A DNA stretch of 64,000 bases from an uncultured Oscillospiraceae bacterium (GCA_934646005.1 CAKUED010000010.1:1-64000), one strand, 5' to 3'. Shown: positions 43,253 through 51,751, counted from the first letter of the stretch. Program-made: numbers and translations. The notes: generated by a model from the letters alone, not told the origin.

Positions 43253-43485
43253 AAATAGCCTCGCAGAGTTTCGCCGCCGCAGCGGCGAAAATGATGTAAA
43301 TCGTTTTGTCCGGCGGCGTGTACGTCGGACAAAACACACTACGCACTGCGGAGTGTAGAATTTTTGCGCTTGCGCAAAAACTATGCGCGCAGCAGGGCGC
43401 AAACCTCTCAAACGAAAACCCAGCGAAGCGGTTTTCATTTGAATGCAAAAGCGGGAGAATCCTTTTGGATTCTCCCGCTTTTGCA
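43253..43485 (-). repeat. Multi-hairpin intergenic element, copy 2
   Basis: Reverse-orientation copy of the element at 803-1015. Read on the minus strand the order is an 18-bp stem (43467-43484/43445-43462), the TCAAATG/CGTTTGA hairpin, the CCTGCTGCGCGCATA core, a stem at 43372-43380/43361-43369, the constant-loop stem (43326-43334/43304-43312) with arms CCG-ACAAAA where other copies have CCG-GCAAAAA, a stem at 43282-43290/43269-43277, and the constant tail ACTCTGCGAGGCT. Stem changes relative to the other copies are compensatory. Confidence 0.85.
43445..43484 (-). terminator. Strong hairpin serving as terminator of the 87-residue gene
   Basis: An 18-bp stem GCAAAAGCGGGAGAATCC with its complement around TTTT, T-rich at both ends. 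It is also the first hairpin of repeat copy 2. Confidence 0.75.
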
Positions 43486-43519
43486 ACATCAGTCGCCGCC
43501 ATTGCAGCGCCTGTGGACT

Positions 43520-43783
43520 TTATTTTGCCTTCGCTTCCGCTTCCTGCTCATCCTCAAGCTCTGTCACGAACTCGAGCATCTTCGCCTCGTCCTCGCGGCA
43601 GGTGGTGAACAGCTCCAGGCTGTCGCCTGCTTCGCTGAGGAGCTGACCGAGCGCGATATACTGGCTCAGCGAGCTTTTCAGGTTCAGAACGTCGCCCTCC
43701 GGGGACTTCAGCAGCACGTCGTGTTCGCAGCTAGCGATCGCCTTGCGGAATGCGTCAACTTCCTTGATGTTTTTCAGCTTCAT
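43520..43783 (-). CDS. Small acidic cytoplasmic protein of unknown function
   Basis: The product has 87 residues beginning MKLKNIKEVDAFRKAIASC, followed by a region VLLKSPEGDVLNLKSSLSQY and ending in an acidic helix (EDEAKMLEFVTELEDEQEAEAKAK). GGGAGG stands 8 bases before the ATG, which argues for real expression. The EVDAF and SPEGDVLNLKSSLSQYIAL pattern suggests a short alpha/beta fold, but no family was recognised. The gene stands alone and ends at the strong hairpin that opens repeat copy 2. Confidence 0.65.
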   Translation of the reverse strand: MKLKNIKEVDAFRKAIASCEHDVLLKSPEGDVLNLKSSLSQYIALGQLLSEAGDSLELFTTCREDEAKMLEFVTELEDEQEAEAKAK

Positions 43784-44117
43784 AATGATTGCCTCCCATG
43801 CAATTTTTTCTTTGATTTCTGATTACGCCCGTATTGTAAAGAGTTTTTGCCGGAAATGCAAGACCAAAACTATACGAACTGAACAAAAATATGCTGCGAG
43901 TTTTGGACAAATTGCACAACCGGCGCGCGGATGGGGGACGCCGACTGAAAATCGCTGCATCCAGTATACAGGAAAAATCGCCGCCTGTCCAGCGGGTTGC
44001 GGCAATTCACAACTTTTTTCCATGCGACTATGCAAATAAATCGTTTTGTGCTATACTATCTGGTATTCAAAGCGACCGCCCGCGCGTACGGGCTGCCCCG
44101 AAACGGAGGAAACTGGT
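43784..44117. other. Intergenic region before proB
   Basis: This 334-base divergent region holds no convincing gene. It contains the proB promoter near its right end. The remaining sequence is AT-richer than its surroundings and shows no clear repeat or structured RNA. Confidence 0.5.
44049..44057 (+). promoter_or_regulatory. Extended -10 promoter of proBAC
   Basis: TGC-TATACT: the -10 at 44052-44057 is preceded by TG, giving an extended -10. The -35 region at 17-base spacing (TATGCA) is weak. It lies 60 bases before the proB start. Confidence 0.65.
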
Positions 44118-44903
44118 ATGCAGAAGCAGCAGACCGTGGTGTTCAAGGTCGGCACCTCGACCCTGACGCATGAAAACGGCAAAACGAACATCCGCCGGCT
44201 GGAGGAGCTGGTGATGACGCTCTCGGATCTTGCGAACGCCGGCATCCGCGTGGTGCTGGTCACGTCCGGCGCGATCGGCGTGGGCGTGGGCAAGCTCGGT
44301 CTGCCGGAGCGACCTCGCGATACTGCCGGAAAGCAGGCGGCGGCGACCGTTGGGCAGTGCGAGCTGATGTTCATGTATGACAAAATGTTCTCGCAGTACG
44401 GGCACACGGTCGGGCAGCTCCTCATCACGCGTGAGGACGTGGACGACCCCAAGCGGCACGACAATCTTGTCGCGGCGTTCTCGCGGCTGTTTGAATTTGG
44501 CGCGATCCCGGTCATCAACGAAAATGACGCCGTGGCGGTCGAGGAGATCGTGTACGGCGATAACGATTCGCTGTCGGCGGTGGTGGCGACGCTCATCCAC
44601 GCGGACAAGCTGGTGATCCTGACGGAGACAGACGGGCTGTACACCGCCGACCCGACGGTCGATCCTGCGGCGTACCGCATTGCGGAGGTGCCGGAGATCA
44701 CGGATGAGATCCTTGCCTGCGCCTCGTCGCACGGGACAAAGCTCGGCACAGGCGGCATGACAACCAAGGTGCACGCCGCGCAGATCGCAACGGCGGCTGG
44801 TATTGATACATACGTTATCTGCGGGCGCGACACGCACAATATTTACAGGCTCATGGACGGCGAGCGCGTGGGCACGCATTTTTGCGCAAGGAGGAACGGA
44901 TGA
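44118..44903 (+). CDS. proB: Glutamate 5-kinase
   Basis: The start at 44118 follows CGGAGGAAACTGGT and gives 261 residues. It phosphorylates glutamate, the first step of proline synthesis. The amino-acid-kinase fold is evident: VVFKVGTSTLTHENGK, VLVTSGAIGVGVGKLG, VINENDAVAVEE, and GTGGMTTKVHAAQIA near the end. The C-terminal PUA domain of E. coli ProB is missing, as in many Firmicutes, so the length is normal for the short form. It overlaps proA by a few bases. Confidence 0.95.
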   Translation: MQKQQTVVFKVGTSTLTHENGKTNIRRLEELVMTLSDLANAGIRVVLVTSGAIGVGVGKLGLPERPRDTAGKQAAATVGQCELMFMYDKMFSQYGHTVGQLLITREDVDDPKRHDNLVAAFSRLFEFGAIPVINENDAVAVEEIVYGDNDSLSAVVATLIHADKLVILTETDGLYTADPTVDPAAYRIAEVPEITDEILACASSHGTKLGTGGMTTKVHAAQIATAAGIDTYVICGRDTHNIYRLMDGERVGTHFCARRNG

Positions 44904-46144
44904 TGCTGGAAGAGTACGGCAAACGGGCAAAGGCGGCGGCGCGGGCGCTTGCGTGCGCGACGACCGAGGAAAAAAACGACGCGCTTTTAAAAATCGCGGC
45001 GGCAATTGAGGAAAACGCCCCCGTCATCCTGACGGCGAACGCGGACGATCTTACGAATGGGCGCGCAAGCGGGCTTTCGGATGCGCTGCTGGATCGGCTG
45101 GCGCTGAATGAGGCGCGCATCGCGGGCATCGCGGACAGCCTGCGGCAGGTCGCGCAGCTCCCCGACCCGGTGGGGCGCGTGCTGGAAGAGACAACGCGCC
45201 CGAATGGGCTGCGGCTGCGTAAGATCGCCGTGCCCATCGGCGTGATCGCGGTCATTTACGAGGCGCGCCCGAACGTGACGGCGGACTCGGCGGGGCTGTG
45301 CCTGAAATCGGGCAACGCCGTGCTGCTGCGCGGCGGCAAGGAAGCCATCCACTCCAACATCGCGCTGGCGCAGGTCATGCGCGCGGCGCTGGAAAGTACA
45401 GCGATCCCGGCGGACGCCATCCAGCTCGTGACCGACACGACGCATGAGAGCGCGCAGGCGCTCATGCATCTGAACGGCTATGTGGACGTGCTCATCCCGC
45501 GCGGCAGCAAGCGGCTCATTCAGGCGGTGGTGCAGCAGGCGACCGTCCCGGTCATCGAGACGGGCGCGGGCGTGTGCCATGTGTATGTGGACAAGGCGGC
45601 GAGGGTGGAGATGGCGGCGGAGATCATTGAAAACGCCAAGACGAGCCGCCCGTCGGTCTGCAACGCGGCGGAATGTATGCTCATCCACCGCGACATTGCG
45701 GCAAAGGCGCTGCCGGTGATCGCGGAGCGGCTGCGCGGGAAGCACACCGTCATCCGCGGCGACGCGCGTGTGCAGGAGATCTTGAACGGTGCGTGCGAGG
45801 CGGCGACGCAGGACGACTGGGGCAGGGAGTACGGCGATTATATCATCGCCGCGCGCGTGGTCGATTCCATCGACGAGGCGATCGACTACATCTATCAGTA
45901 TTCCACCGGGCACTCGGAGTGCATCGTGACGGACGACGCGGACGCGGCGGCGGAGTTTATGCGCCGGGTGGACGCGGCGGCGGTGTATCACAACGCCTCC
46001 ACGCGCTTTACCGACGGCGGCGAGTTCGGGCTCGGCGCGGAGATCGGCATCTCCACGCAGAAGCTCCACGCGCGCGGTCCGCTCGGTCTGCGGGAGCTGA
46101 CAAGCATGAAATATGAGATTTTCGGCAGCGGACAGGTCCGCTGA
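44900..46144 (+). CDS. proA: Gamma-glutamyl phosphate reductase
   Basis: The product has 414 residues from the first of two adjacent ATG codons; AAGGAGG lies 5 bases upstream of the first and 8 from the second. It reduces gamma-glutamyl phosphate to glutamate semialdehyde with NADPH. Markers are IGVIAVIYEARPNVTAD, the catalytic region NAKTSRPSVCNAAE with the active-site Cys, and HNASTRFTDGGEFGLGAEIG. It sits between proB (overlapping) and proC (10 bases), so proBAC forms one operon and the proline route is complete here. Confidence 0.96.
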   Translation: MMLEEYGKRAKAAARALACATTEEKNDALLKIAAAIEENAPVILTANADDLTNGRASGLSDALLDRLALNEARIAGIADSLRQVAQLPDPVGRVLEETTRPNGLRLRKIAVPIGVIAVIYEARPNVTADSAGLCLKSGNAVLLRGGKEAIHSNIALAQVMRAALESTAIPADAIQLVTDTTHESAQALMHLNGYVDVLIPRGSKRLIQAVVQQATVPVIETGAGVCHVYVDKAARVEMAAEIIENAKTSRPSVCNAAECMLIHRDIAAKALPVIAERLRGKHTVIRGDARVQEILNGACEAATQDDWGREYGDYIIAARVVDSIDEAIDYIYQYSTGHSECIVTDDADAAAEFMRRVDAAAVYHNASTRFTDGGEFGLGAEIGISTQKLHARGPLGLRELTSMKYEIFGSGQVR

Positions 46145-46154
46145 GGAGGGTACT

Positions 46155-46955
46155 ATGACCTACGGATTTATCGGGCTGGGCAATATGGCGTCCGCCATCC
46201 TGCGCGGCATGGCAAAGGCGGGCGTGTTCGCGGAAAACGCGCTGGTCGGCTACAATCCCAGCGCCGCCAAGGTGCAGGCGTTGCAGGCGGAGATGCCGCT
46301 GCGCGCGTGCGCGTCGGCGCGGGAGGTCGCGGAGGCGGCGGATGTGGTCGTACTGGCGGTCAAGCCGCAGGTGCTGCCGGATGTGCTGCCGGAAATCAAG
46401 CCGGTGGTGACGGCGGACAAGCTCGTCGTGTCCATCGCGGCGGGCAAGCCGACGGCGTATTATGAAGGGCAGCTCACGGGCGGCGTGCCGGTCGTGCGTG
46501 TGATGCCGAACATCGCGGCGCGCGTGGGCGCGTCGGCAAGCGCCGTCTGCGGCGGCAAAAACGCGCAGGAGGCGCATTTGGAGCTGGTGCGGGCGATGTT
46601 CCGCACGGTCGGCGCGGTCTACGACCTGCCGGAGAAGCACTTTCCGGCGTTTGGCGCGCTGGGCGGCGCGTCGGGCGCGTTCGTATTTTTGTACATCGAC
46701 GCGCTGGCGTCCGCGGGCGTGAAGGCGGGGCTGCCGCGCGCGCTGGCGCAGCAGATCGCGGAACAGACCGTGCTCGGCAGCGCGCAGCTTTCGCAGCAGT
46801 CGGCGGAGCACCCCATCGCGCTGATGGATCAGGTCTGCTCGCCCGGCGGCACGACCATCGAGGGCGTGCACACCCTCAAGCGCCTCGGCTTCGAGACGGC
46901 GGTGCAGCAGGCGATCGACGCGATCATTGAGAAGGACAAGCGTCTGGCACAGTAA
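46155..46955 (+). CDS. proC: Pyrroline-5-carboxylate reductase
   Basis: The start at 46155 (MTYGFIGLGNMASAILRG) follows GAGGAGGG and gives 266 residues. The Rossmann motif GLGNMA opens the protein, AVKPQVLPDVL follows the second helix, and the C-terminal dimerisation domain carries the family block SPGGTTIEGVHTLKRLGFE. It reduces pyrroline-5-carboxylate to proline. It is the last gene of proBAC and stops 11 bases before a strong terminator. Confidence 0.96.
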   Translation: MTYGFIGLGNMASAILRGMAKAGVFAENALVGYNPSAAKVQALQAEMPLRACASAREVAEAADVVVLAVKPQVLPDVLPEIKPVVTADKLVVSIAAGKPTAYYEGQLTGGVPVVRVMPNIAARVGASASAVCGGKNAQEAHLELVRAMFRTVGAVYDLPEKHFPAFGALGGASGAFVFLYIDALASAGVKAGLPRALAQQIAEQTVLGSAQLSQQSAEHPIALMDQVCSPGGTTIEGVHTLKRLGFETAVQQAIDAIIEKDKRLAQ

Positions 46956-46966
46956 TTTTACAGCAT

Positions 46967-47003
46967 AAAAACACCCGTTGGGGTTTCCCCAACGGGTGTT
47001 TTC
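46967..47003. terminator. Bidirectional terminator between proC and the PIG-L gene
   Basis: AAAACACCCGTTGGGG pairs with CCCCAACGGGTGTTTT around TTT, with A-run and T-run flanks. It serves convergent genes on both strands. Confidence 0.93.
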
Positions 47004-47011
47004 TATACGAT

Positions 47012-47857
47012 TTAGAGGTATTTGTTTACCCAGTCAATATAGGGTTTGAGGTTAATTTTGGGGCGGCAGTCGAAGGCGATGTACGGCTCGACGAATGTGC
47101 CGCTGGCGGTCTGGCGTTCGCGGCGGGTCGCCACGAGATCCTCGATGATCTTCTCCTGCGAGACATAGGCGCGGATGGCGTCGTCGATGTGGTCCTCCAC
47201 GTCGGGGCTGGCGACGAGAATGCGGTTGGCGCGCAGCGCGCTGTCCCGCCCGTGTACCATCGCGTCCTCGGGGTCAAAATCCGCCCAGACAGAATACTGG
47301 AGCGTGGAGCGCACGGCGTGCGGTGTGCCGTGATCGACCAGCGCGGCGTCGCCCGCTTGCGGCACGTCAAAGCTCGCCATCATGTACGTCGCCAGATGGT
47401 CGATGTGCTCATGGTAGTGGTTGGGGATCATGACGCGCGTGACCTTTTTTTCGCGCAAAAAGCGCAGCATCCGCGGCATATCGCCGGGCTTGCCGTCCGC
47501 CTTTTCCCAGCCGATGTGCCCATAGGCGGAAAAATCGGGGAAATTCATGCGCAGGATGTGGTCGGCGGGCACGCCAAGGCGGGCGTAGCAGTCGAACGTT
47601 TCGCGCGTGCGCACCTCTTCAATCGTCGCCTTTTCTTCCACAGTGCTGTAGCCCGCGTCGCCGCGGCAGAAGATCACCACATACACTTCCGCGCCCGCCT
47701 CCTGCGCTGCGAGCATTGCGTAGCCCGCGCCCAGGATCGCGTCATCGTCGTGCGGGCTCATGACCGCCAGCACCTCGTCCTTGCCAAAGCCGGGGAACAG
47801 CACGCTGATGTCCTTGGAAACAGCCTTTGTGTCGGTATTGCAGTAAGTAAATTTCAT
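47012..47857 (-). CDS. PIG-L family deacetylase
   Basis: The product has 281 residues. The zinc-site motif of the family is present: SPHDDDAILGAG (residues about 34-45) with the His-Asp-Asp triad, and a downstream HYHEHIDH that supplies the third ligand. PIG-L enzymes remove acetyl groups from GlcNAc-type substrates such as those of mycothiol, bacillithiol or glycolipid synthesis. No BshA or BshC partner is nearby, so the substrate is unknown. It starts 11 bases after the M24-like gene and shares its operon. Confidence 0.88.
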   Translation of the reverse strand: MKFTYCNTDTKAVSKDISVLFPGFGKDEVLAVMSPHDDDAILGAGYAMLAAQEAGAEVYVVIFCRGDAGYSTVEEKATIEEVRTRETFDCYARLGVPADHILRMNFPDFSAYGHIGWEKADGKPGDMPRMLRFLREKKVTRVMIPNHYHEHIDHLATYMMASFDVPQAGDAALVDHGTPHAVRSTLQYSVWADFDPEDAMVHGRDSALRANRILVASPDVEDHIDDAIRAYVSQEKIIEDLVATRRERQTASGTFVEPYIAFDCRPKINLKPYIDWVNKYL

Positions 47858-47868
47858 AAGTACACCTC

Positions 47869-49218
47869 TTAATAGCCCGCGCCAACCAGATGCTGGAGGC
47901 GAATGGGCAGGTCGTTGAACACCTCCACATGGCGGCCGAACTTGCCCAGCGTTTTTTCGACGAGCACATAGTCAAATTCGGGGATGATGACGTCGTTCCA
48001 GGTGCTGCCGAAGCCGCGCGCGGCGACGTCCAGCATCATGACGATCTGGTTGCCAAGCGGCTCGTCGGAGTCCAGCGTGATCGCGCCGTAAAATTCCTGA
48101 CACTCGGTGTAGCCGGAGTTGTGCGTGCCGGTGTAGGGCTTGAGCATGGCAAGGTCGATGGGCTTGCCGATGCGGCGGCTGACCTCGTCGCGGCGGCTCT
48201 CAAAATAGTCCACCAGCGCCTGCTCCTGAAGTCGCGCGGGGAGGTTATTTTCGGCGACGTGGATGTACGCGTCCAGACCGACCTTGTACGCCTCGTCCAC
48301 AAAGTCCAGCCAGTATTTCTGCGCCTCGGTGAGCTGCCCATTCGGGCCGGTGCATACGACGCTGCACCGCTCGCAGGCGGTCAGACCGTCCATCGCGGGT
48401 CCCACGCCCAGATGCACAAAATCGCCCTCGCGGATGACGTGGTTGAGCGCCTTGCCGACGATGGAGCGGTTATCCTCGCCGCTCGTGACCATGACGTCAA
48501 AGCCCTGTTCCTCCACGCCCAGCTCACTGGCAACGGCGTAGCCCCACTGCGCGACCTGCGTCTGGAGCATGCCTGGCTTCATCACGGCGAGCATCGCCTC
48601 GATCATCACGTCGGAGACCTTCGCCGCCTGCCGGGTGAGCGCCATTTCGATGTCGGACTTTTCGTATTTGATCTTGAAGTAGAGCTCCTGCGCGTCGCGC
48701 AGATTCCCTTTGCCGACGTAGTCCTCAAACCACTCGTACACGCTCAGCGGCATGACCGCGCGCGGCGTGAGCAGTGCCAGCGCCCTGGGTTTGCCGCCGC
48801 AGATGTCCTCGACCACGTCCTCGATGCGGTCAGCCTCCACGGGGTATTCCTCGTCCGCCAGCTTCAGCATTTCCACGCGCCCGACGCGGCAGCCGGAGCG
48901 CGGCGAGAGCTGCTCGGCGACGTAGCAGCCCTCCAGACCCGCCAGAATGGCAAAGCCGTTTTTGCCGACGATGCCCGCCACAGGCTCAACGGAGATGTTG
49001 GTGTTGCCGCCGAGATACGGCACGTCGCCGTGGTAGTGCTCGTCGGAATAGACGATGCCGCCGTCATAGCCCGCCGCGGCGAGCGCCTGATAAACAGCCT
49101 TCTGGCGGCGTCTAAATTCCTCCGTGCCGACGCGCAGCGTCTTGTCGATCTTCGGCGCGCAGGCGAGGATGTCGGCGACGATGTTCGCCTGCTTGTTCCA
49201 TTCGTGAATGTTGAACAT
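47869..49218 (-). CDS. M24 (pita-bread) family protein with altered metal-ligand positions
   Basis: The product has 449 residues with the creatinase-like N-terminal domain (residues 1-180) and the pita-bread domain. In canonical M24 aminopeptidases five ligands (Asp, Asp, His, Glu, Glu) bind two metals. Here the first block reads GDFVHLGVGPAMDGLTACERC, with neither Asp in place. The His block reads THNSGYTEC with His kept. The Glu block reads VMMLDVAARG. It may be a metal-independent hydrolase like creatinase, or inactive. It is followed by the PIG-L gene and may be controlled by the AraC regulator upstream. Confidence 0.8.
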   Translation of the reverse strand: MFNIHEWNKQANIVADILACAPKIDKTLRVGTEEFRRRQKAVYQALAAAGYDGGIVYSDEHYHGDVPYLGGNTNISVEPVAGIVGKNGFAILAGLEGCYVAEQLSPRSGCRVGRVEMLKLADEEYPVEADRIEDVVEDICGGKPRALALLTPRAVMPLSVYEWFEDYVGKGNLRDAQELYFKIKYEKSDIEMALTRQAAKVSDVMIEAMLAVMKPGMLQTQVAQWGYAVASELGVEEQGFDVMVTSGEDNRSIVGKALNHVIREGDFVHLGVGPAMDGLTACERCSVVCTGPNGQLTEAQKYWLDFVDEAYKVGLDAYIHVAENNLPARLQEQALVDYFESRRDEVSRRIGKPIDLAMLKPYTGTHNSGYTECQEFYGAITLDSDEPLGNQIVMMLDVAARGFGSTWNDVIIPEFDYVLVEKTLGKFGRHVEVFNDLPIRLQHLVGAGY

Positions 49219-49236
49219 AGTACCCTCCTTTTGTGG

Positions 49237-49270
49237 AAAATGGTCTGTGTATTTTTACAAATACCATTTT
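49237..49270 (-). promoter_or_regulatory. Inverted repeat upstream of the M24-like gene
   Basis: AAAATGGT (49237-49244) mirrors ACCATTTT (49263-49270), and GTATTT (49249-49254) mirrors AAATAC (49259-49264). The start codon is 18 bases away, so it may be an operator or a 5' UTR hairpin. Confidence 0.45.
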
Positions 49271-49333
49271 AGCGCAGCCCGCGGGGGACTTCATTGGTCA
49301 ATTGCTACCGGGATATGGTGGATTCCGACCTAT

Positions 49334-49556
49334 GAGCGTTTCAAAAAAGTGTTTTTGAAACGCTCTCAAACGAAAACCGCTTCGCTGGGTTTCCGTTTGA
49401 ACGGGCTTGCAGCCTGCTGCGCGCATAATTTTTGCGCGAGCGCAAAAATTCCACACTTGCAGGCTGAGCAGAATTTTTGCCGACGTACACGCCGCCGGCA
49501 AAAATGATCTGCATTTTATTTTGCGCCTGCGGGCGCAAAACTCTGCGAGGCTTTTG
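49334..49556 (+). repeat. Multi-hairpin intergenic element, copy 3
   Basis: Third copy, between the M24-like gene and the AraC gene. Stems are 49334-49347/49352-49365, 49366-49372/49394-49400, CAGCCTGC with GCAGGCTG enclosing 49427-49437/49440-49450, 49474-49482/49496-49504 with the constant loop, and 49519-49527/49532-49540. The tail ACTCTGCGAGGCTTTT is at 49540-49555. The last two stems match copy 1 exactly, while the first three differ and stay paired. Confidence 0.85.
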
Positions 49557-49589
49557 AATAACGATCGTGAGAACTGCGGCGGAAGACGC

Positions 49590-50480
49590 TCATTTCTGGT
49601 GTGTGCGGCGGTAGTCGCCGGGGAGCATCCCGGTGTGCTTTTTGAACACGGTGTAGAAAAATTTTACGTCGCCGAAGCCGCACGCGAGAGCGATGTCGGC
49701 AACGGTGCGCTGCGTGCTCGAGAGCAGCTCGCACACGCGGCGGATGCGCACCTTCTGGATGCGGGCGGTGATGGTCTCACCGGTCGCTTCGCGGAAAATG
49801 CGCCCCAGATAGTCGGGGTTCAGGTGCACCTCATCCGCCAGTGCCTGCACGGTCAGCTCCTCGCCGCAGCGCTGCTCGATGCTGGCGATGACGCTCTGCA
49901 CCGCCTGCTTTTTACCTGGCGCGCCGCGCTTTTTTTCGGCGGCGTCCGACAGGCGGATCGCCGTGATGATGACCTGCAAAAGATACGCGCGGATGATCTC
50001 CATGTAGCCGGGGTACTGGTTGCGGTATTCGTAATACATCTTGTGAAAGAGCTCGCTGAACGTGGTGTACAGGTCGCCGGAGACGCCGAAGCTCGCGTCC
50101 TTGCCGCGCCGCGCGCCAAGCAGCGAGCGGAACATGAACGAGCCGCTCAGCGCCTCGATGGCGCGGCTTCCGGCAAGGGACAGATCGAAAAATTCCGGCG
50201 TGAACATCAGATCGTACACCACGAACGGCTCTGCCGTGCGGCGGCTGGGGCAGAATTTGTGCGTCGTGCCGACGTTAATAAGAAACAGGTCGCCCTGCCG
50301 CGCGGGGGCGGACTTGTCCTCCACAACGTGCGTCGCCGCGCCGGAGAGGACATAGACGACCTCGATATACTCATGCCGGTGGGCAACGCCCACAAAATCC
50401 GGGAAATCCGTGGAGACCTGCATATGAAAATGCTCTCCCGGCTTAAAAAACTGCTCGGCGGTCATCACCGGCACATCCAT
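49590..50480 (-). CDS. AraC-family transcriptional regulator
   Basis: The start at 50480 follows AGGAGGGCGCGCAC and yields 296 residues. An N-terminal cupin sensor domain (HRHEYIEVVYVLSGAATHVVE, truncated here for brevity by its halves) is followed by the two helix-turn-helix motifs of AraC proteins (VQALADEVHLNPDYLGRIF and RTVADIALACGFGDVKFF). Such proteins usually sense sugars or small organic molecules. The same strand continues, past repeat copy 3, into the M24-like and PIG-L genes, which are its likely targets. Confidence 0.9.
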   Translation of the reverse strand: MDVPVMTAEQFFKPGEHFHMQVSTDFPDFVGVAHRHEYIEVVYVLSGAATHVVEDKSAPARQGDLFLINVGTTHKFCPSRRTAEPFVVYDLMFTPEFFDLSLAGSRAIEALSGSFMFRSLLGARRGKDASFGVSGDLYTTFSELFHKMYYEYRNQYPGYMEIIRAYLLQVIITAIRLSDAAEKKRGAPGKKQAVQSVIASIEQRCGEELTVQALADEVHLNPDYLGRIFREATGETITARIQKVRIRRVCELLSSTQRTVADIALACGFGDVKFFYTVFKKHTGMLPGDYRRTHQK

Positions 50481-50514
50481 GTGCGCGCCCTCCTGTTCGG
50501 TGTTTCTGCTTTTG

Positions 50515-50542
50515 ATTATACTAAGCGGCGACGAAATGGCAA
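50515..50542 (-). promoter_or_regulatory. Promoter of the AraC regulator gene
   Basis: TTGCCA (50537-50542), 16 bases, TATAAT (50515-50520) on the minus strand. Confidence 0.78.
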
Positions 50543-50625
50543 GGATTTTGTGGCATATCCCGACTTTTTTTGCTTTTGCATCCTGCACACCTGCTGTGCG
50601 GCATCCTAAATCCATTTTATTTCAC

Positions 50626-50654
50626 TTGCGGATATGCGCGAAATGATATATAAT
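50626..50654 (+). promoter_or_regulatory. Promoter of the LysR regulator gene
   Basis: TTGCGG (50626-50631), 17 bases, TATAAT (50649-50654), 48 bases before the start codon. Confidence 0.75.
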
Positions 50655-50701
50655 CACTGTGAAAAAAGGGCGCACAACGCCGGAAATGGAGCGAAGCGGA
50701 C

Positions 50702-51592
50702 ATGAATACGCAGCATTTACAGTACGTTGTAGAGATCGAACGCACGCGGTCGATCTCACAGGCGGCGGAAAACCTGTTCATCGGGCAGCCGAATCTCAGC
50801 CGTATCCTGCACGATCTGGAAAAGACGCTGGGCTTCCGCATTTTTGAGCGGACGAGCCGCGGCGTGCGCCCCACGGAGCGCGGAGCAAAATTCCTGCTGC
50901 ACGCGCGGGGCGTTCTGCGCGAGATGGAATATATCGAGGCGCTCGGACCGCGCCACGCCGTGCGCAGCCGCCTGCGCGTGTGTCTGCCGCGCTCGGCACG
51001 GCTGTTCGATCTGGCAGGGGAGTACCTTGCCTCGCTGGCGTCCCCGGGTGAGCTGGAAGTGACCATCCGCGAGTGCCACGCGCGGCAGGCGCTGCAAATG
51101 CTGACCGTGGGCGAGGCGGAATTGGGCGTTTTGCGCTTCCGCTCGGAATATCTGGACTATTTTGACGAGCAGACGGCGGAGCGGGAGTTCAGCTTTCAGG
51201 TGCTGGGGCGGTTTAAATATGAGCTGGTGCTGCCGCGTGACCACCCGCTGGCGCGGCGCGAGGAGATCCACATGGAGGACCTGACGGAGTACCCGCAGAT
51301 CATCCACGGCGACGCGCAGCGCCCGCGCGTGCGCACCGAAGATACGGCATGCCGCACGATCTACACCGTGGACCGCATGGCGCAGCTCCAGCTTTTGCAG
51401 ACCATCTGGGGCGTGTACACGTGGCTTCCGCCGATGCCGGAGCAGTACCTCCAGCGGTGGGGTCTCATTCAGAAGCCGTGCGAGGACAATACGGTGGTGT
51501 ATCAGGACGCTCTCGTTTACAATCCGCAGTACGCGATGACCGAGATCGAGGCGGGCTTTGTGCAGTATGTGATCCGCGAGTATCGCAAATAA
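50702..51592 (+). CDS. LysR-family transcriptional regulator
   Basis: The product has 296 residues. The N-terminal winged helix is typical (LQYVVEIERTRSISQAAENL, then QPNLSRILHDLEKTLGFRIF and RTSRGVRPTERG). The effector domain of two alpha/beta lobes follows. LysR proteins often regulate the adjacent operon in response to a pathway metabolite. Here the next gene, 159 bases downstream on the same strand, is malate dehydrogenase, which heads the fumarate-reductase operon. C4-dicarboxylates or related redox state are plausible effectors, but that is inference. Confidence 0.9.
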   Translation: MNTQHLQYVVEIERTRSISQAAENLFIGQPNLSRILHDLEKTLGFRIFERTSRGVRPTERGAKFLLHARGVLREMEYIEALGPRHAVRSRLRVCLPRSARLFDLAGEYLASLASPGELEVTIRECHARQALQMLTVGEAELGVLRFRSEYLDYFDEQTAEREFSFQVLGRFKYELVLPRDHPLARREEIHMEDLTEYPQIIHGDAQRPRVRTEDTACRTIYTVDRMAQLQLLQTIWGVYTWLPPMPEQYLQRWGLIQKPCEDNTVVYQDALVYNPQYAMTEIEAGFVQYVIREYRK

Positions 51593-51646
51593 GCATTCCT
51601 ATATGAAAAGTGATATACGTTCTGAGAGAAAAGCATTTCTGTTTTT

Positions 51647-51671
51647 CTCCCGGATTCGATATAATCGGGAG
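51647..51671 (+). promoter_or_regulatory. Malate dehydrogenase promoter with overlapping palindrome
   Basis: A TATAAT at 51660-51665 lies inside an inverted repeat CTCCCG (51647-51652) / CGGGAG (51666-51671), extended by ATT/AAT. The -35 region is poor. This suggests an activator- or repressor-controlled promoter, perhaps bound by the upstream LysR product. Confidence 0.55.
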
Positions 51672-51751
51672 CAGGGGGGACGAATGCCCCGGCATTCGTC
51701 AAAGTTTCCAACTCGCGAATTAAATTATTATGATAAAGGATGGTACAGGGT

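Noticed and set aside
47012..47857. Bacillithiol deacetylase BshB
   Set aside because: The PIG-L fold is clear, but no bshA or bshC gene is near and the neighbours (M24-like, AraC) point to another pathway.
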